A DNA stretch of 64,000 nt from Streptococcus sp. HF-1907. GTDB lineage: Bacteria; Bacillota; Bacilli; Lactobacillales; Streptococcaceae. The first letter of the stretch is position 1, and each line of letters begins with the position of its first letter. Below are positions 45,403-54,836 of this stretch, piece by piece. The stretch covers positions 22,706 through 86,705 of the forward strand of contig NZ_JADNQT010000006.1 of NCBI RefSeq assembly GCF_015594605.1. The letters are read 5' to 3'. Position numbers and translations under genes: made by a program. The notes beneath the pieces are model-generated. The model made no database searches. It worked only from the letters and a program-made list of their open reading frames with translations, and had not been told where the DNA came from.

Positions 45403-46261
45403 AACAATCAAACAAGGTGATTGATTTTCTTAGTTCTTCCTTGAACATGGCTTGCGCGTATGCCTGATAATCCTCCCGTTTCTTCACTAAATTATAGCGT
45501 TTGCTGAGGTTACAAGTTCCTGTGGGATTATAGTCGGGGTGCTTGTTGACGAAGTCGATGGTCATGTCCCATTCTCTGCGGTAACCTAGCGGTCTGGAAT
45601 GATAAGTGACCCCGTCAATAGCGACATCACCATAAGACCTATGGGCGTGTCCGAAAACCACATCCTGAATACCATGCTGCTGAAAGAGGTCATGGAAGGC
45701 TTGACTGCCCAAAAAGGCGTTGAAGCGCTCAAAGCGTGGATGGGTCATGGTGAAATGCTCGTGCGGCACAAAGTGCATGGCCACAATGGTGTTTTGAGGC
45801 TCCAGCTGACTGAGTTTGTCATCAAGCTGCCCCAGTACCTTCTGCGTAATCTGTGGGTCGGACAAGTTTCGGTTGAGCCTGCGGTCAAACCAGAGGGCAT
45901 TCTTGGTGCGGAGATTTTTGTCCACCGATACCTCTGGATAAAAGCTGTAATCATACCAACCATGAAAAGCTAAAAGCTGTTTTTGCCCAATCTCATGCAA
46001 CTGAAAATCCATTTGCTGAATATCTGCTTCCGCCATCCCCAACATGTCATGGTTTCCCAGGTTGTAGGTCACTGGAAAGAAGCTCTGCAATTTTTCCACA
46101 AAAGGAAGAGAGAACTCCTCGAAGTGGTTGGAAATATCGCCAGCCAGGTGCAGGTGGTCAACGTCCAGCTCTTGCAGGGTATTAATGAGGGTCTCCGTCT
46201 CGAAAGCGCCGAAATCATTGAGGTCAATGTGCAGGTCGCTCATAATTGCTAGTCTAGTCAT
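45401..46261 (-). CDS. Calcineurin-like metallophosphoesterase
   Basis: 286 residues with the five metallophosphoesterase motifs in order: SDLHIDL (near 8), HLAGDIS, NLGNHDM, AMHFVPHEHF and VFGHAHRSYGD. It binds two divalent metals; the substrate is unknown. It ends inside the tandem-repeat zone edge and has its own leader toward 46300. Confidence 0.9.
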   Translation of the reverse strand: MTRLAIMSDLHIDLNDFGAFETETLINTLQELDVDHLHLAGDISNHFEEFSLPFVEKLQSFFPVTYNLGNHDMLGMAEADIQQMDFQLHEIGQKQLLAFHGWYDYSFYPEVSVDKNLRTKNALWFDRRLNRNLSDPQITQKVLGQLDDKLSQLEPQNTIVAMHFVPHEHFTMTHPRFERFNAFLGSQAFHDLFQQHGIQDVVFGHAHRSYGDVAIDGVTYHSRPLGYRREWDMTIDFVNKHPDYNPTGTCNLSKRYNLVKKREDYQAYAQAMFKEELRKSITLFDC

Positions 46262-46352
46262 AGCTCATATTTTAGCACAAAGCTGTTAAAATCGTTACAA
46301 TTTGTCACCTCTTTGCCTTGTATCTGGCACACTTTTCCCTTAAAATAGAAGT

Positions 46353-47477
46353 ATGGATATTAAGGCAGAGATTCAGAAATTGGCCAAGGAGATTGGCATT
46401 TCAAAGATAGGTTTCACAACCGCAGATAATTTTGAGTATCTGGAGAAATCGCTGCGCGCTGCAGTTAAGGAAGGTCGCAACTCCGGATTTGAACATAAGG
46501 TCATCGAGGATAGGATTTATCCAGAACGACTATTAGGGTCGGCTAAGACCATCATTTCCATTGCAGTTGCCTACCCCCACAAGCTGCCAGTCGCTCCGCC
46601 CAAAACCCAGTACAAGCGTGGCAAGATTACCCCCAATTCTTGGGGCTTGGACTACCATTATGTGGTGGGCGAAAAGTTGGAAAAGCTGGCGCGTGGCATT
46701 GAAGACCTCTGCGCAGACTTTCCAGTAGAGCAAAAAGCTATGGTGGACACGGGGGCTCTTGTGGACACAGCTGTTGCCCAGCGAGCTGGCATCGGATTTA
46801 TTGGAAAAAATGGGCTAGTCATCTCAAAAGAATATGGCTCTTACATGTTCTTAGGGGAACTCATTACCAATTTAGAAATTGAACCTGACCAGCCAGTTGA
46901 TTACGGTTGTGGGGATTGCCGTCGTTGTTTGGATGCTTGTCCGACCTCCTGTTTGATTGGTGATGGCTCCATGAATGCTAGACGTTGCTTGTCTTTCCAA
47001 ACGCAGGACAAGGGTATGATGGACATGGAATTCCGCAAAAAAATCAAGACTGTCATCTATGGCTGTGACATCTGCCAGATTTCCTGTCCCTATAACAAGG
47101 GCATTGACAATCCGCTGGCGACAGACATTGACCCAGAATTGGCTCAACCAGAACTCATCCCATTCTTGGAGTTGTCAAATGGCCAATTCAAGGAAAAATT
47201 TGGTATGATTGCAGGTTCTTGGCGAGGAAAAAATATTCTGCAACGCAATGCCATCATCGCTCTAGCTAATGTCCATGACCGAACGGCTATAGTCAAACTG
47301 ATGGAAATTATTGATAAAAATAATAACCCCATCCACACCGCGACAGCCATCTGGGCACTCGGTGAAATCGTCAAAAAACCAAACGATGACATGATTGATT
47401 TCATGAAAAATATCAAACTCACCACCGAAGACAGCCAAAAAGAATGGGAACTCGTCCGCTTAAAATGGCAATTCTAA
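46353..47477 (+). CDS. queG: Epoxyqueuosine reductase QueG
   Basis: 374 residues; last step of queuosine synthesis in tRNA, a cobalamin and 4Fe-4S enzyme. Motifs: GFTTADNFEYLE, catalytic Asp in MVDTGALVDTAVAQRAGIGFIGKNGL, cluster 1 CGDCRRCLDACPTSCL (about 189-204), cluster 2 CDICQISCPYN (about 239-249). C-terminal HEAT-like repeats follow (RNAIIALANVHD, TATAIWALGEIVKK). Full length and apparently intact. Confidence 0.95.
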   Translation: MDIKAEIQKLAKEIGISKIGFTTADNFEYLEKSLRAAVKEGRNSGFEHKVIEDRIYPERLLGSAKTIISIAVAYPHKLPVAPPKTQYKRGKITPNSWGLDYHYVVGEKLEKLARGIEDLCADFPVEQKAMVDTGALVDTAVAQRAGIGFIGKNGLVISKEYGSYMFLGELITNLEIEPDQPVDYGCGDCRRCLDACPTSCLIGDGSMNARRCLSFQTQDKGMMDMEFRKKIKTVIYGCDICQISCPYNKGIDNPLATDIDPELAQPELIPFLELSNGQFKEKFGMIAGSWRGKNILQRNAIIALANVHDRTAIVKLMEIIDKNNNPIHTATAIWALGEIVKKPNDDMIDFMKNIKLTTEDSQKEWELVRLKWQF

Positions 47478-47562
47478 CAGAGATGTGGTAAAATTAGCAC
47501 AGACTGTGCGCCATTCACAGACACACTATTCTCAAAAGAAATCTGAAAACAGCGCCAGCAAT

Positions 47563-47790
47563 CAAGGCGAACAAAGTGAGCCGACAAAGATATTTTCCGC
47601 CGTGGTGATATGCCAAGTAGCAAATTTTGCTACTTGGCACGGAAATTTGGAGACTTCGGCTCCAAATTTAGGGATGTTCTGACAGTTTGGGAGACTGTCA
47701 GAGGTTGGAGATGAGAAAAACGAAGTTTTTTTCATTCGTCCGAATGGGGTTTGCTTGCGTCCGCCACCACCTAAGGAAAATATCAAAACT
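47563..47790 (+). repeat. Structured repeat, family 1, copy B (in the prfB leader)
   Basis: Left module GGCGAACAAAGTGAGCC, then GATATTTTCC (47589-47598) and GTGGTG (47602-47607), pair with CACCAC (47765-47770) and GGAAAATATC (47775-47784). Internal hairpins: GCCAAGTAGCA/TGCTACTTGGC (47612-47638), AAATTTGGAG/CTCCAAATTT (47643-47669), TCTGACAGT/ACTGTCAGA (47678-47702) and ATGAGAAAAAC/TTTTTTTCAT (47711-47734). The right end has GCTTGCGTCCGC. Relative to copy A, stems change but pairing is kept. It ends 22 bp before the prfB start. Confidence 0.75.
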
Positions 47791-47812
47791 AAATAAAAAG
47801 AGGTAGAAAACC

Positions 47813-48911
47813 ATGGAAGTGGCTGAAATCCGCCAAAAAATAGTAGAAAATCAAGAGAAGTTGACTAGCTTCAGGAGGTCTCTTTGACTTAGATCGTTTG
47901 GAAGAGGATATTGCTCTCCTAGAAAACCGAATGACTGAGCCAGACTTCTGGAATGACAACATTGCGGCCCAAAAAACGTCGCAAGAATTGAATGAACTAA
48001 AAACGACTTACGAAACCTTCAATAACATGCAGGAATTATCTGATGAAATAGAACTCTTGCTTGAAATGTTGGACGAAGACGAGTCGCTTCAAGAAGAATT
48101 AGAAGAGAATCTTGAAAAGCTAGACAAAATCATGACTAGCTACGAGATGACCCTCCTCTTGTCAGAACCTTACGACCACAACAATGCCATTCTGGAAATT
48201 CACCCAGGGTCAGGTGGTACCGAGGCTCAAGACTGGGGTGATATGTTGCTTCGTATGTACACCCGTTTTGGTAATGCCAACGGCTTCAAGGTTGAAGTTT
48301 TGGACTACCAAGCAGGTGATGAAGCTGGTATCAAGTCAGTGACCCTCTCATTTGAAGGACCAAATGCCTACGGTCTTCTCAAATCAGAAATGGGTGTCCA
48401 CCGCCTGGTGCGTATCTCACCCTTTGACTCAGCTAAACGCCGTCACACATCTTTTGCTTCTGTGGAAGTCATGCCAGAATTAGATGATACCATTGAAGTT
48501 GAGATTCGTGATGATGACATCAAAATGGATACCTTCCGTTCAGGTGGTGCAGGTGGTCAGAACGTCAACAAGGTTTCAACCGGTGTTCGCTTGACCCACA
48601 TTCCAACAGGTATTGTTGTCGCGTCAACGGTCGACCGTACTCAGTACGGAAACCGTGACCGCGCCATGAAGATGCTTCAAGCCAAGTTATACCAAATGGA
48701 ACAAGAGAAAAAAGCGCAAGAAGTGGACGCTCTCAAAGGTGATAAGAAAGAAATCACTTGGGGAAGCCAGATTCGCTCCTACGTCTTTACGCCTTACACC
48801 ATGGTCAAGGACCACAGAACTAACTTTGAAGTTGCGCAGGTGGACAAGGTCATGGATGGCGACATCAACGGCTTTATCGATGCTTATCTCAAATGGCGCA
48901 TCGCAGACTAA
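47813..48911 (+). CDS. prfB: Peptide chain release factor 2, with programmed +1 frameshift
   Basis: Reads [24 protein letters not shown], then an in-frame TGA at 47885-47887. The context AGGAGGTCTCTTTGAC has the internal Shine-Dalgarno-like AGGAGG and the slippery CTT-TGA-C, the classic RF2 autoregulatory +1 site. After the shift it continues [14 protein letters not shown] to 48911, about 365 residues. Domain 3 has [19 protein letters not shown] (GGQ) and the stop-codon recognition tripeptide SPF in [18 protein letters not shown]2 reads UGA/UAA and senses its own level through the UGA. Confidence 0.97.
47877..47888 (+). promoter_or_regulatory. RF2 programmed frameshift site
   Basis: AGGAGG stimulator just before CTT TGA C; ribosomes pause at UGA when RF2 is scarce and slip +1 on CUU. 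Confidence 0.93.
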
Positions 48912-48929
48912 TTAAATAAAGGAAATATT

Positions 48930-49622
48930 ATGGCACTTATTGAAATGACAGATGTTACCAAGAAGTATCATCGCTCAACAACTGCCCTCCGCGACATTAA
49001 CGTGTCCATCAACCAAGGTGAATTTGTTTACCTGGTTGGTCCGTCAGGGGCTGGTAAATCAAGTTTCATCAAATTGCTCTACCGTGAAGAAAAATTGACT
49101 TCAGGGAGCATGCATGTTGGTGAATTTAACATGAATAAACTCAAAAAACGTGAAATTCCAATTTTACGTCGTAGTATCGGAGTTGTCTTCCAGGACTACA
49201 AATTGCTTCCGACTAAGACTGTTTATGAAAATGTGGCTTACGCCATGCAAGTTATCGGTGAAAAACGCCGTAACATTAAAAAACGTGTTCCAGAGGTACT
49301 TGAACTCGTTGGTCTTAAATCAAAAATGCGGTCGTTCCCAGACCAATTGTCTGGTGGTGAGCAGCAACGTGTGGCTATCGCGCGAGCTATTGTCAACCAT
49401 CCAAAACTCTTGATTGCGGATGAACCAACTGGTAACTTGGATCCAGAAATTTCTTGGGAAATCATGCAATTGTTGGAACGTATCAACCTTCAAGGGACGA
49501 CTATTTTGATGGCGACCCACAACAGCACTATTGTGAATGCCCTTCGCCACCGCGTTATCGCTATCGAGGATGGTCGCATTGTTCGTGATGAAGAGGAAGG
49601 AGACTACGGCTACGATGATTAG
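48930..49622 (+). CDS. ftsE: Cell division ATP-binding protein FtsE
   Basis: 230-residue ABC ATPase: [18 protein letters not shown] (Walker A, near 36), [16 protein letters not shown] (Q-loop), [30 protein letters not shown] and [10 protein letters not shown]. With FtsX it drives PcsB-type peptidoglycan hydrolase activation at the septum and is essential in pneumococcus. It lies 18 bp after prfB, the usual streptococcal arrangement, and overlaps ftsX by 8 bp. Confidence 0.97.
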   Translation: MALIEMTDVTKKYHRSTTALRDINVSINQGEFVYLVGPSGAGKSSFIKLLYREEKLTSGSMHVGEFNMNKLKKREIPILRRSIGVVFQDYKLLPTKTVYENVAYAMQVIGEKRRNIKKRVPEVLELVGLKSKMRSFPDQLSGGEQQRVAIARAIVNHPKLLIADEPTGNLDPEISWEIMQLLERINLQGTTILMATHNSTIVNALRHRVIAIEDGRIVRDEEEGDYGYDD

Positions 49623-50541
49623 TAATTTTTTCCGACACCTATGGGAGTCAATTAAAAACCTCAAACGCAATTTTTGGATGACCTTTGCCTCAGTCTCAAT
49701 GGTGACCTTCACCTTGACCTTGCTTGGCATCTTTGCAGGCGTCCTGATGAACGTTACCCGCATCACAACGGCTGCTGAAAATAATATCAAAATCAATGTT
49801 TACTTGGATTATGGCTCAACAGATAATTCCAAAACAAAAAAAGATGCTGGTGGAGCTACCGTTGATAACGGGGATTATCACAAGATCTATGACCAAATCA
49901 AGTCAATTTCTGGTGTTAAATCAGTTACTTACTCTAGCAAAGAAGAGCAGTTGAAGAAGGTGCAAGAACAGTACGGAAGCGACGTCTTTGATGACCAATA
50001 CAAGGACAGCTTGCAAGACGCCTACATCGTTCAAACCACCTCATCAGCAAAAGTCAAATCTGTTAACACAGCTATCAAGAAAATCGAAGGTGTCGATACG
50101 ACCAACTATGGTGGTGTTGATTCTGACCGACTCTTTAACATCGCTAAGCTCATTCGTGTTTGGGGATTGGCAGGAACGGCTGTCTTGATTGTCATTGCTA
50201 TCTTCTTGATTTCAAATACTATCCGTATGACCATCATGGCTCGTAAACGTGATATTGAAATCATGCGTTTGGTGGGTGCCAAAAATTCTTATATCCGTGG
50301 CCCATTCTTCTTTGAAGGTGCCTGGGTTGGATTGCTTGGAGCTATCATCCCATCATTGATTATTTACTTTGGCTATACTTATATCTACAACACAGCCAAT
50401 GCACAGTTACAATTGGAAGGAATGTCTCTTTATCCGACTAACCTCTTCTTCCCAGCTGTGATTGGTGGCTTGTTCATTATCGGTATTATCATCGGTTCAT
50501 TAGGGGCTATTCTCTCAATGCGCCGTTACCTTAAAATTTAA
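49615..50541 (+). CDS. ftsX: Cell division protein FtsX
   Basis: 308 residues. TM1 about 22-44, a large extracellular loop (about 50-170) that contacts PcsB, then three TM helices at the C-terminus with the FtsX/MacB-type phrase RKRDIEIMRLVGAKNSYIRG. The start [19 protein letters not shown] at 49615 overlaps the ftsE stop; the upstream ATG at 49537 lies within ftsE and is not used. A terminator follows. Confidence 0.95.
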   Translation: MISNFFRHLWESIKNLKRNFWMTFASVSMVTFTLTLLGIFAGVLMNVTRITTAAENNIKINVYLDYGSTDNSKTKKDAGGATVDNGDYHKIYDQIKSISGVKSVTYSSKEEQLKKVQEQYGSDVFDDQYKDSLQDAYIVQTTSSAKVKSVNTAIKKIEGVDTTNYGGVDSDRLFNIAKLIRVWGLAGTAVLIVIAIFLISNTIRMTIMARKRDIEIMRLVGAKNSYIRGPFFFEGAWVGLLGAIIPSLIIYFGYTYIYNTANAQLQLEGMSLYPTNLFFPAVIGGLFIIGIIIGSLGAILSMRRYLKI

Positions 50542-50546
50542 TCATA

Positions 50547-50580
50547 GAAAAAACGATCTCAGCTTTGGGATCGTTTTTAT
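50547..50580. terminator. Bidirectional terminator after ftsX
   Basis: AAAAAACGATC-tcagcttt-GGGATCGTTTTTAT hairpin between convergent genes. Confidence 0.85.
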
Positions 50581-50582
50581 GG

Positions 50583-51296
50583 TTATTGATTTGTTATAAA
50601 GGATGACATAAGTTGTACGACTTGTCTTTCCTGTTCATCTTGAGTGATGGTTGCTGTGCCATCGCCTTTTTGGTGACCGTAATTACCAAATTGTCCGTGG
50701 TTACCGCCCTTGATGGTCTGGTAATCGGTTGATTTGGGCAAACGTTTTTTGGCAGTCTTGTAATTATTCCATTTGAGCACCTTATCTTGACTTGCGGTGA
50801 TGGATAGCACTCTTAGCTTGCTCTGAGCTAAATTGGTCTTTTGAGATGGATAGCTGGCTAGTAAAATGAGACCCTTGACTGCCTTGTCTTTGGCGTTCAT
50901 GCTTGCAACGACGCCTCCCAGCGAGTGACCAGCCAGATAGACATTCTTCAAATGTTTAGTATTGATGACTTGGTCTGCTTTTTTACTGGCTAGGACTGGC
51001 AGATTTAGGGGCGTTTTTAGGATGTAGGTGCTGATGCCATGATTGGTGAGTTTGGCTGCGAGGCCTGCATAGCTAGTTTCCTCAACCAAGGCACCTTGAT
51101 AGAAGACTAGTGTCGCCTGTTCCTTGCCCACTGCCTTAAAATAGAAGTAATCATTGAACTGCTCGGCTTTTTGGGCAAAGGCTTGCGCTTTGAGGACAGG
51201 ACGGTAGGTCTGGGTATAAAGCGTTGCGGAGCCAATTCCCAAAAGAACCAGCAAAATGAGGACAAGACTGAGGATAATTTTTCTTAGTTTTGTCAT
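50583..51296 (-). CDS. Membrane-anchored alpha/beta hydrolase
   Basis: 237 residues. Signal anchor about 5-28, then an alpha/beta hydrolase core with LVFYQGALVEETSYAGLA, nucleophile elbow AGHSLGGVVAS (Ser near 123), acid region ITASQDKVL and His in GGNHGQFGNYG (near 200). It is likely extracytoplasmic. The substrate is unknown. Its ATG overlaps the stop of the MBL-fold gene (ATGA). Confidence 0.87.
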   Translation of the reverse strand: MTKLRKIILSLVLILLVLLGIGSATLYTQTYRPVLKAQAFAQKAEQFNDYFYFKAVGKEQATLVFYQGALVEETSYAGLAAKLTNHGISTYILKTPLNLPVLASKKADQVINTKHLKNVYLAGHSLGGVVASMNAKDKAVKGLILLASYPSQKTNLAQSKLRVLSITASQDKVLKWNNYKTAKKRLPKSTDYQTIKGGNHGQFGNYGHQKGDGTATITQDEQERQVVQLMSSFITNQ

Positions 51297-51931
51297 GATT
51301 TAAAGAAGGGGTTCAGATTTTTTTCGTGGGCAATGGTGGTCTTCATGCCGTGACCTGGATGGACGCTGTAGTGGTTGGGGAGGGTGAAGAGTTGCTGGCG
51401 GATGCTAGCGATGAGCGTGTCAAAGTCACCAGTCGGCAAGTCTGTCCGCCCGATAGTTTCCCGAAAGAGGGCGTCGCCTGAAAGCACCAATTCATCATCA
51501 GGGAAGACGATTGAGACACCACCTTGAGAGTGTCCAGGTGTTTCACGAATGCTGAAGTGAAAACCTGAAATCTTGTAGTTTTTTGTGGCATCGAAATAAT
51601 GCTCAGCTGGGCGCGTGATGACGTCATCCAAATCCGCATGACGAGGAAGACCAGACAAGTTATCCACCGGAGATTGAAGCCAAGAGGCTTCTTTTTCAGA
51701 GACATAGACCGGTGGATTGTCAAAATTATCTCGAACTAAATCAAGGCTCATGATGTGATCGTAGTGGGTGTGGGTCAGCAAAATAGCTGCAACTGGCTTG
51801 TTAAAAGATTGAATTTTTGCCACAATCTCCTGACCATTACTGCCGGGATCGACAATAATAACCGCTTCTTGATTGACCAAATAGTAAGTATTCTCACTGG
51901 CAACAGTGTTCATTGTTTTATAAATTTCCAT
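51293..51931 (-). CDS. MBL-fold metallohydrolase (glyoxalase II-like)
   Basis: 212 residues with the metal motif THTHYDHI (near 54), GHSQGGVSI (His near 128), SGDALFRETIGRTDL and C-terminal HPGHGMKTTI. This is the set of hydroxyacylglutathione-hydrolase-like metallo-beta-lactamase fold proteins (YqgX/YcbL type). The substrate, a thioester of a small thiol, is unproven. It heads a two-gene minus-strand operon. Confidence 0.9.
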   Translation of the reverse strand: MEIYKTMNTVASENTYYLVNQEAVIIVDPGSNGQEIVAKIQSFNKPVAAILLTHTHYDHIMSLDLVRDNFDNPPVYVSEKEASWLQSPVDNLSGLPRHADLDDVITRPAEHYFDATKNYKISGFHFSIRETPGHSQGGVSIVFPDDELVLSGDALFRETIGRTDLPTGDFDTLIASIRQQLFTLPNHYSVHPGHGMKTTIAHEKNLNPFFKS

Positions 51932-51996
51932 AGCAGTATTAGTGTAACAAATTTTTGTATTTTTTGAAAGGGGATACAGATGTTTTAAATAATAAA

Positions 51997-52068
51997 GTGA
52001 AAAATTCTGAATTTTTCACAAAAGTGATTGACATTGTTATTCCTAATATTATAAAATGTGAACATTTT
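51997..52068 (+). promoter_or_regulatory. Promoter and two palindromes upstream of the truncated acetoin reductase
   Basis: A perfect palindrome GTGAAAAATTC-T-GAATTTTTCAC (51997-52019) precedes TTGACA (52028-52033), 16 bp, TATAAA (52050-52055). A second palindrome AAAATGT-GA-ACATTTT (52053-52068) overlaps the -10 and ends exactly where gene homology starts. Probable operators of a regulated promoter; the regulator is not identifiable by eye. Confidence 0.55.
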
Positions 52069-52767
52069 CATGAGGATGGGTTTAAAGTTGGAATTTTAGA
52101 TTATAATGCAGAACTGGCACAAGCTGCGGTTGAAAAAATCTCAGTCGAAGATGCCTTTGCTGTGGTTGCTGATGTGTCAAAACGTGACCAAGTTTTCGAT
52201 GCTTTCCAAAAAGTTGTAGAACATTTTGGTGATTTGAACGTTGTTGTCAATAATGCTGGGGTTGCACCTACAACACCACTGGATACGATTACAGAAGAAA
52301 CATTTTCATGTGCTTTTGCCATCAATGTCGGTGGTACTATTTGGGGTTCACAAGTTTCGCAAAAACATTTCCGTGAGCTTGGACACGGTGGTAAAATCAT
52401 CAATGCAACCTCACAAGCTGGTTGCGAAGGTAACCCTAATTTGACTGTTTACGGTGGAACAAAATTTGTAGTTCGCGGGATTACTCAAACATTGGCTAAA
52501 GACTTAGCACAAGAAGGAATTACGGTTAATGCTTATGCACCTGGTATCGTTAAAACACCGATGATGTTTGACATTGCTCATGAAGTAGGTAAGAATGCTG
52601 GTAAAGATGACGAATGGGGCATGCAAACATTTGCCAAAGCTATCACCCTTAAACGTTTGTCAGAACCTGAAGATGTGGCTAATGCTGTCGGTTTCTTAGC
52701 AGGAAAAGATTCAGACTACATCACTGGGCAAACGATTGTTGTTGATGGTGGTATGGTTTTCCATTAA
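52069..52767 (+). pseudogene. budC: Diacetyl/acetoin reductase (SDR family), 5'-truncated
   Basis: From 52069 the frame reads HEDGFKVGILDYNAELAQAAVEK, NNAGVAPTTPLDTITEE, NATSQAGCEGNPNLTVYGGTKF (catalytic Ser/Tyr/Lys) and the C-terminal TGQTIVVDGGMVFH. This matches streptococcal and lactococcal acetoin reductases. The expected first 25 or so residues, with the TGxxxGIG NAD-binding loop, the start codon and the ribosome site, are missing. The sequence before 52069 is a promoter and palindrome. The frame is open back to 51955 but with unrelated residues. NAD binding should be lost. Confidence 0.75.
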
Positions 52768-52886
52768 AAATTGGTTTGAGCTGAGGGTAACCTCAGCTTT
52801 TTTCACGCAATAAGCACAATATTCAGAAAATTATAGAAAATACTAGTTTTTTATGTTAAACTTAAAGAAAAACAAGGAGAATTGTT

Positions 52887-54071
52887 ATGACTAGACCTAT
52901 GAATTTTGTGATGATTTCACCACATTTTCCGACAAATTTTGAAACCTTTGCCCAACGCCTGCATGAGGGTGGTTTTCATACACTTGGTATTGCGGATACG
53001 CCTTATGACCAGTTGAGTCAAGGGCTGCGCGATAATTTGACAGAGTACTACCGTGTGGATAACATGGAAGATTACGACCAAGTCTACCGTGCGGTGGCTT
53101 ACTTTGCCCACAAATACGGGCGCATTGACCGTATCGAATCTCACAATGAATATTGGTTGGAGTTGGACGCTAAATTGCGTACAGATTTCAACGTTTTCGG
53201 TTACCACAATGAAGACATGTTGTCTATCAAGACTAAACGCCAGATGAAGGAAATTTTCCGTGCCAATGGTTTGAAAGTGGCTGCTGGTGATACCTTCCAT
53301 TCTGATGATGAAGCGCGTGCTTTGGCTAAAAAACTTGGTTTCCCAGTCATCATCAAGCCAAATTCAGGTGTTGGTGCCTCAGACACTTACAAAATCAAGT
53401 CTGAACAAGAATTGGAAGATTTCTTTGGTTACAAGACTGAAGGTGTCGAGTACATCATGGAAGAATTCATTGATGGTGACATCGTGACTTTTGATGGCTT
53501 GACAGACCATGAGGGCAACATCGTTTTCTATTCAAGCTTGGAATACTCAGAAGCTGTGCTTGATACGGTGGAAAAAGATGGGGACATGTTCTACTATGTG
53601 CCACGCGAAATTTCTGAAGAATTGGTCAAACTTGGCAAGATTTGTGTCAAAGCTTTCAATGTTAAAGAACGTTTCTTCCACTTTGAATTTTTCCGTGTGA
53701 AAAAGACCAAAGAACTCATGGCCTTGGAAGTTAACTGCCGTCCACCAGGAGGCTTGACCATCGACATGTGGAACTACGCTAATGATTTTGACGTTTTCAA
53801 AGAGTATGCCAATATTGTCCGTGATAACCTCTTTGAAGCTGACATTCAACGTCCTTACAACGTAGTCTACATTTCACGCAAGGCTAATCAACATTACGCT
53901 CATAGCCTAGATAGTATTTGGCAAGAGTTTGGCGACAAGATTATCTCTATCCAATCTGTCCCAGGTGTCTTTGCCAAAATCATGGGTGAAAATGGTATCC
54001 TAGCTCGCACGCAAACCATGGAAGAAATGCGTGAGCTGGTGCAATTTGCCCAAGCCAAAGTAAAAGAATAG
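52887..54071 (+). CDS. ATP-grasp domain carboxylate-amine ligase of unknown substrate
   Basis: 394 residues. An N-terminal Rossmann-like pre-ATP-grasp region (FVMISPHFPTNFETFAQRL) is followed by ATP-grasp: FPVIIKPNSGVGASDTYKI (glycine-rich loop, about 153-171), EYIMEEFIDGDIVTFDG, then LMALEVNCRPPGG with the metal-binding Glu/Asn (about 280-290). It probably couples ATP to an amide or ester bond with a small carboxylate. A predicted esterase gene follows by 9 bp, suggesting a pathway partner. No recognised pathway name. Confidence 0.82.
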   Translation: MTRPMNFVMISPHFPTNFETFAQRLHEGGFHTLGIADTPYDQLSQGLRDNLTEYYRVDNMEDYDQVYRAVAYFAHKYGRIDRIESHNEYWLELDAKLRTDFNVFGYHNEDMLSIKTKRQMKEIFRANGLKVAAGDTFHSDDEARALAKKLGFPVIIKPNSGVGASDTYKIKSEQELEDFFGYKTEGVEYIMEEFIDGDIVTFDGLTDHEGNIVFYSSLEYSEAVLDTVEKDGDMFYYVPREISEELVKLGKICVKAFNVKERFFHFEFFRVKKTKELMALEVNCRPPGGLTIDMWNYANDFDVFKEYANIVRDNLFEADIQRPYNVVYISRKANQHYAHSLDSIWQEFGDKIISIQSVPGVFAKIMGENGILARTQTMEEMRELVQFAQAKVKE

Positions 54072-54080
54072 GAGATTGTT

Positions 54081-54836
54081 ATGAAATTTCAACAACGCAG
54101 TCACTGGTCGGGCGAACTCGGTCGTGAGATGTCTTTTAATGTTTATGGACACGCCGGCAAACCCGTCATCGTTTTCCCATCATCAGGTGGTAGCCAAAAT
54201 GAATACGGCGATTTCGGCATGATTGAAGCCTGTCAGGACTTCATTGACCGTGGCTTGGTGACTTTTTACACACCAGATTCTTATGACAATGAATCATGGC
54301 TCAACCTCTGGAAATCTGGACACGACGTGGCACTAGCCCACGAAGCCTACGACCGCTATATCATCAATGAATTGGTTCCGCTCATCCGCTACGAGTCTAA
54401 CTGGCAAGGACCTTTGATGGTGACAGGATGCTCAATGGGAGCCTTCCACACCATCAACTTTGCCCTTCGCCATCCCGATGTCTTCAATGTGGCTGTCGCT
54501 TTGTCAGGCGTTTACGATGTCCGCTTCTTTACAGGAGACTTCCACAATGATGATGTCATCTATTACAATTCACCAATCGATAATTTGTGGAATCAAGAAG
54601 ACCCTTGGTTCTTAGACCAATATCGTCAAAACAGATTTATCGTCGCTGTTGGTCAAGGTGCCTGGGAAGAACCCCACATCCAAGACACTCACCGCCTAGA
54701 AGCTGCCTTTGAGGCTAAATCAATTCCAGGCTGGTTTGATTATTGGGGAGACGATGTTGCCCACGACTGGGAATGGTGGCGCGTGCAGATGCCATACTTC
54801 CTAGCTTGTCTGGAAGATGAAGGACGTTTGCGTTAA
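54081..54836 (+). CDS. Esterase family protein (PF00756-like), ATP-grasp partner
   Basis: 251-residue alpha/beta hydrolase: an early beta-sheet N-terminus (SHWSGELGREMSFNVYGHAG), nucleophile elbow VTGCSMGAFH (Ser near 117), ALRHPDVFNVAVALSG and a C-terminal His in DDVAHDWEWWR. It resembles the esterase-D/enterochelin-esterase superfamily. No signal peptide. It is transcribed with the ATP-grasp ligase 9 bp upstream. It may hydrolyse or transfer the product of that enzyme; this is inference. Confidence 0.82.
   Translation: MKFQQRSHWSGELGREMSFNVYGHAGKPVIVFPSSGGSQNEYGDFGMIEACQDFIDRGLVTFYTPDSYDNESWLNLWKSGHDVALAHEAYDRYIINELVPLIRYESNWQGPLMVTGCSMGAFHTINFALRHPDVFNVAVALSGVYDVRFFTGDFHNDDVIYYNSPIDNLWNQEDPWFLDQYRQNRFIVAVGQGAWEEPHIQDTHRLEAAFEAKSIPGWFDYWGDDVAHDWEWWRVQMPYFLACLEDEGRLR

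Noticed and set aside
45175..45424. Open frames on both strands through the 42-bp tandem repeat, with 14-residue repeats such as ICETPVAPGVGAAM
   Set aside because: The period is a multiple of three on average, which keeps frames open by chance, but it varies between 41 and 43, both strands are equally open, and there is no convincing ribosome site.
51997..52019. Rex (NADH-sensing) operator before the acetoin reductase remnant
   Set aside because: GTGAA and TTCAC half-sites are present, but they are separated by 13 bp rather than the usual 6 or so, so the site does not match the Rex consensus.
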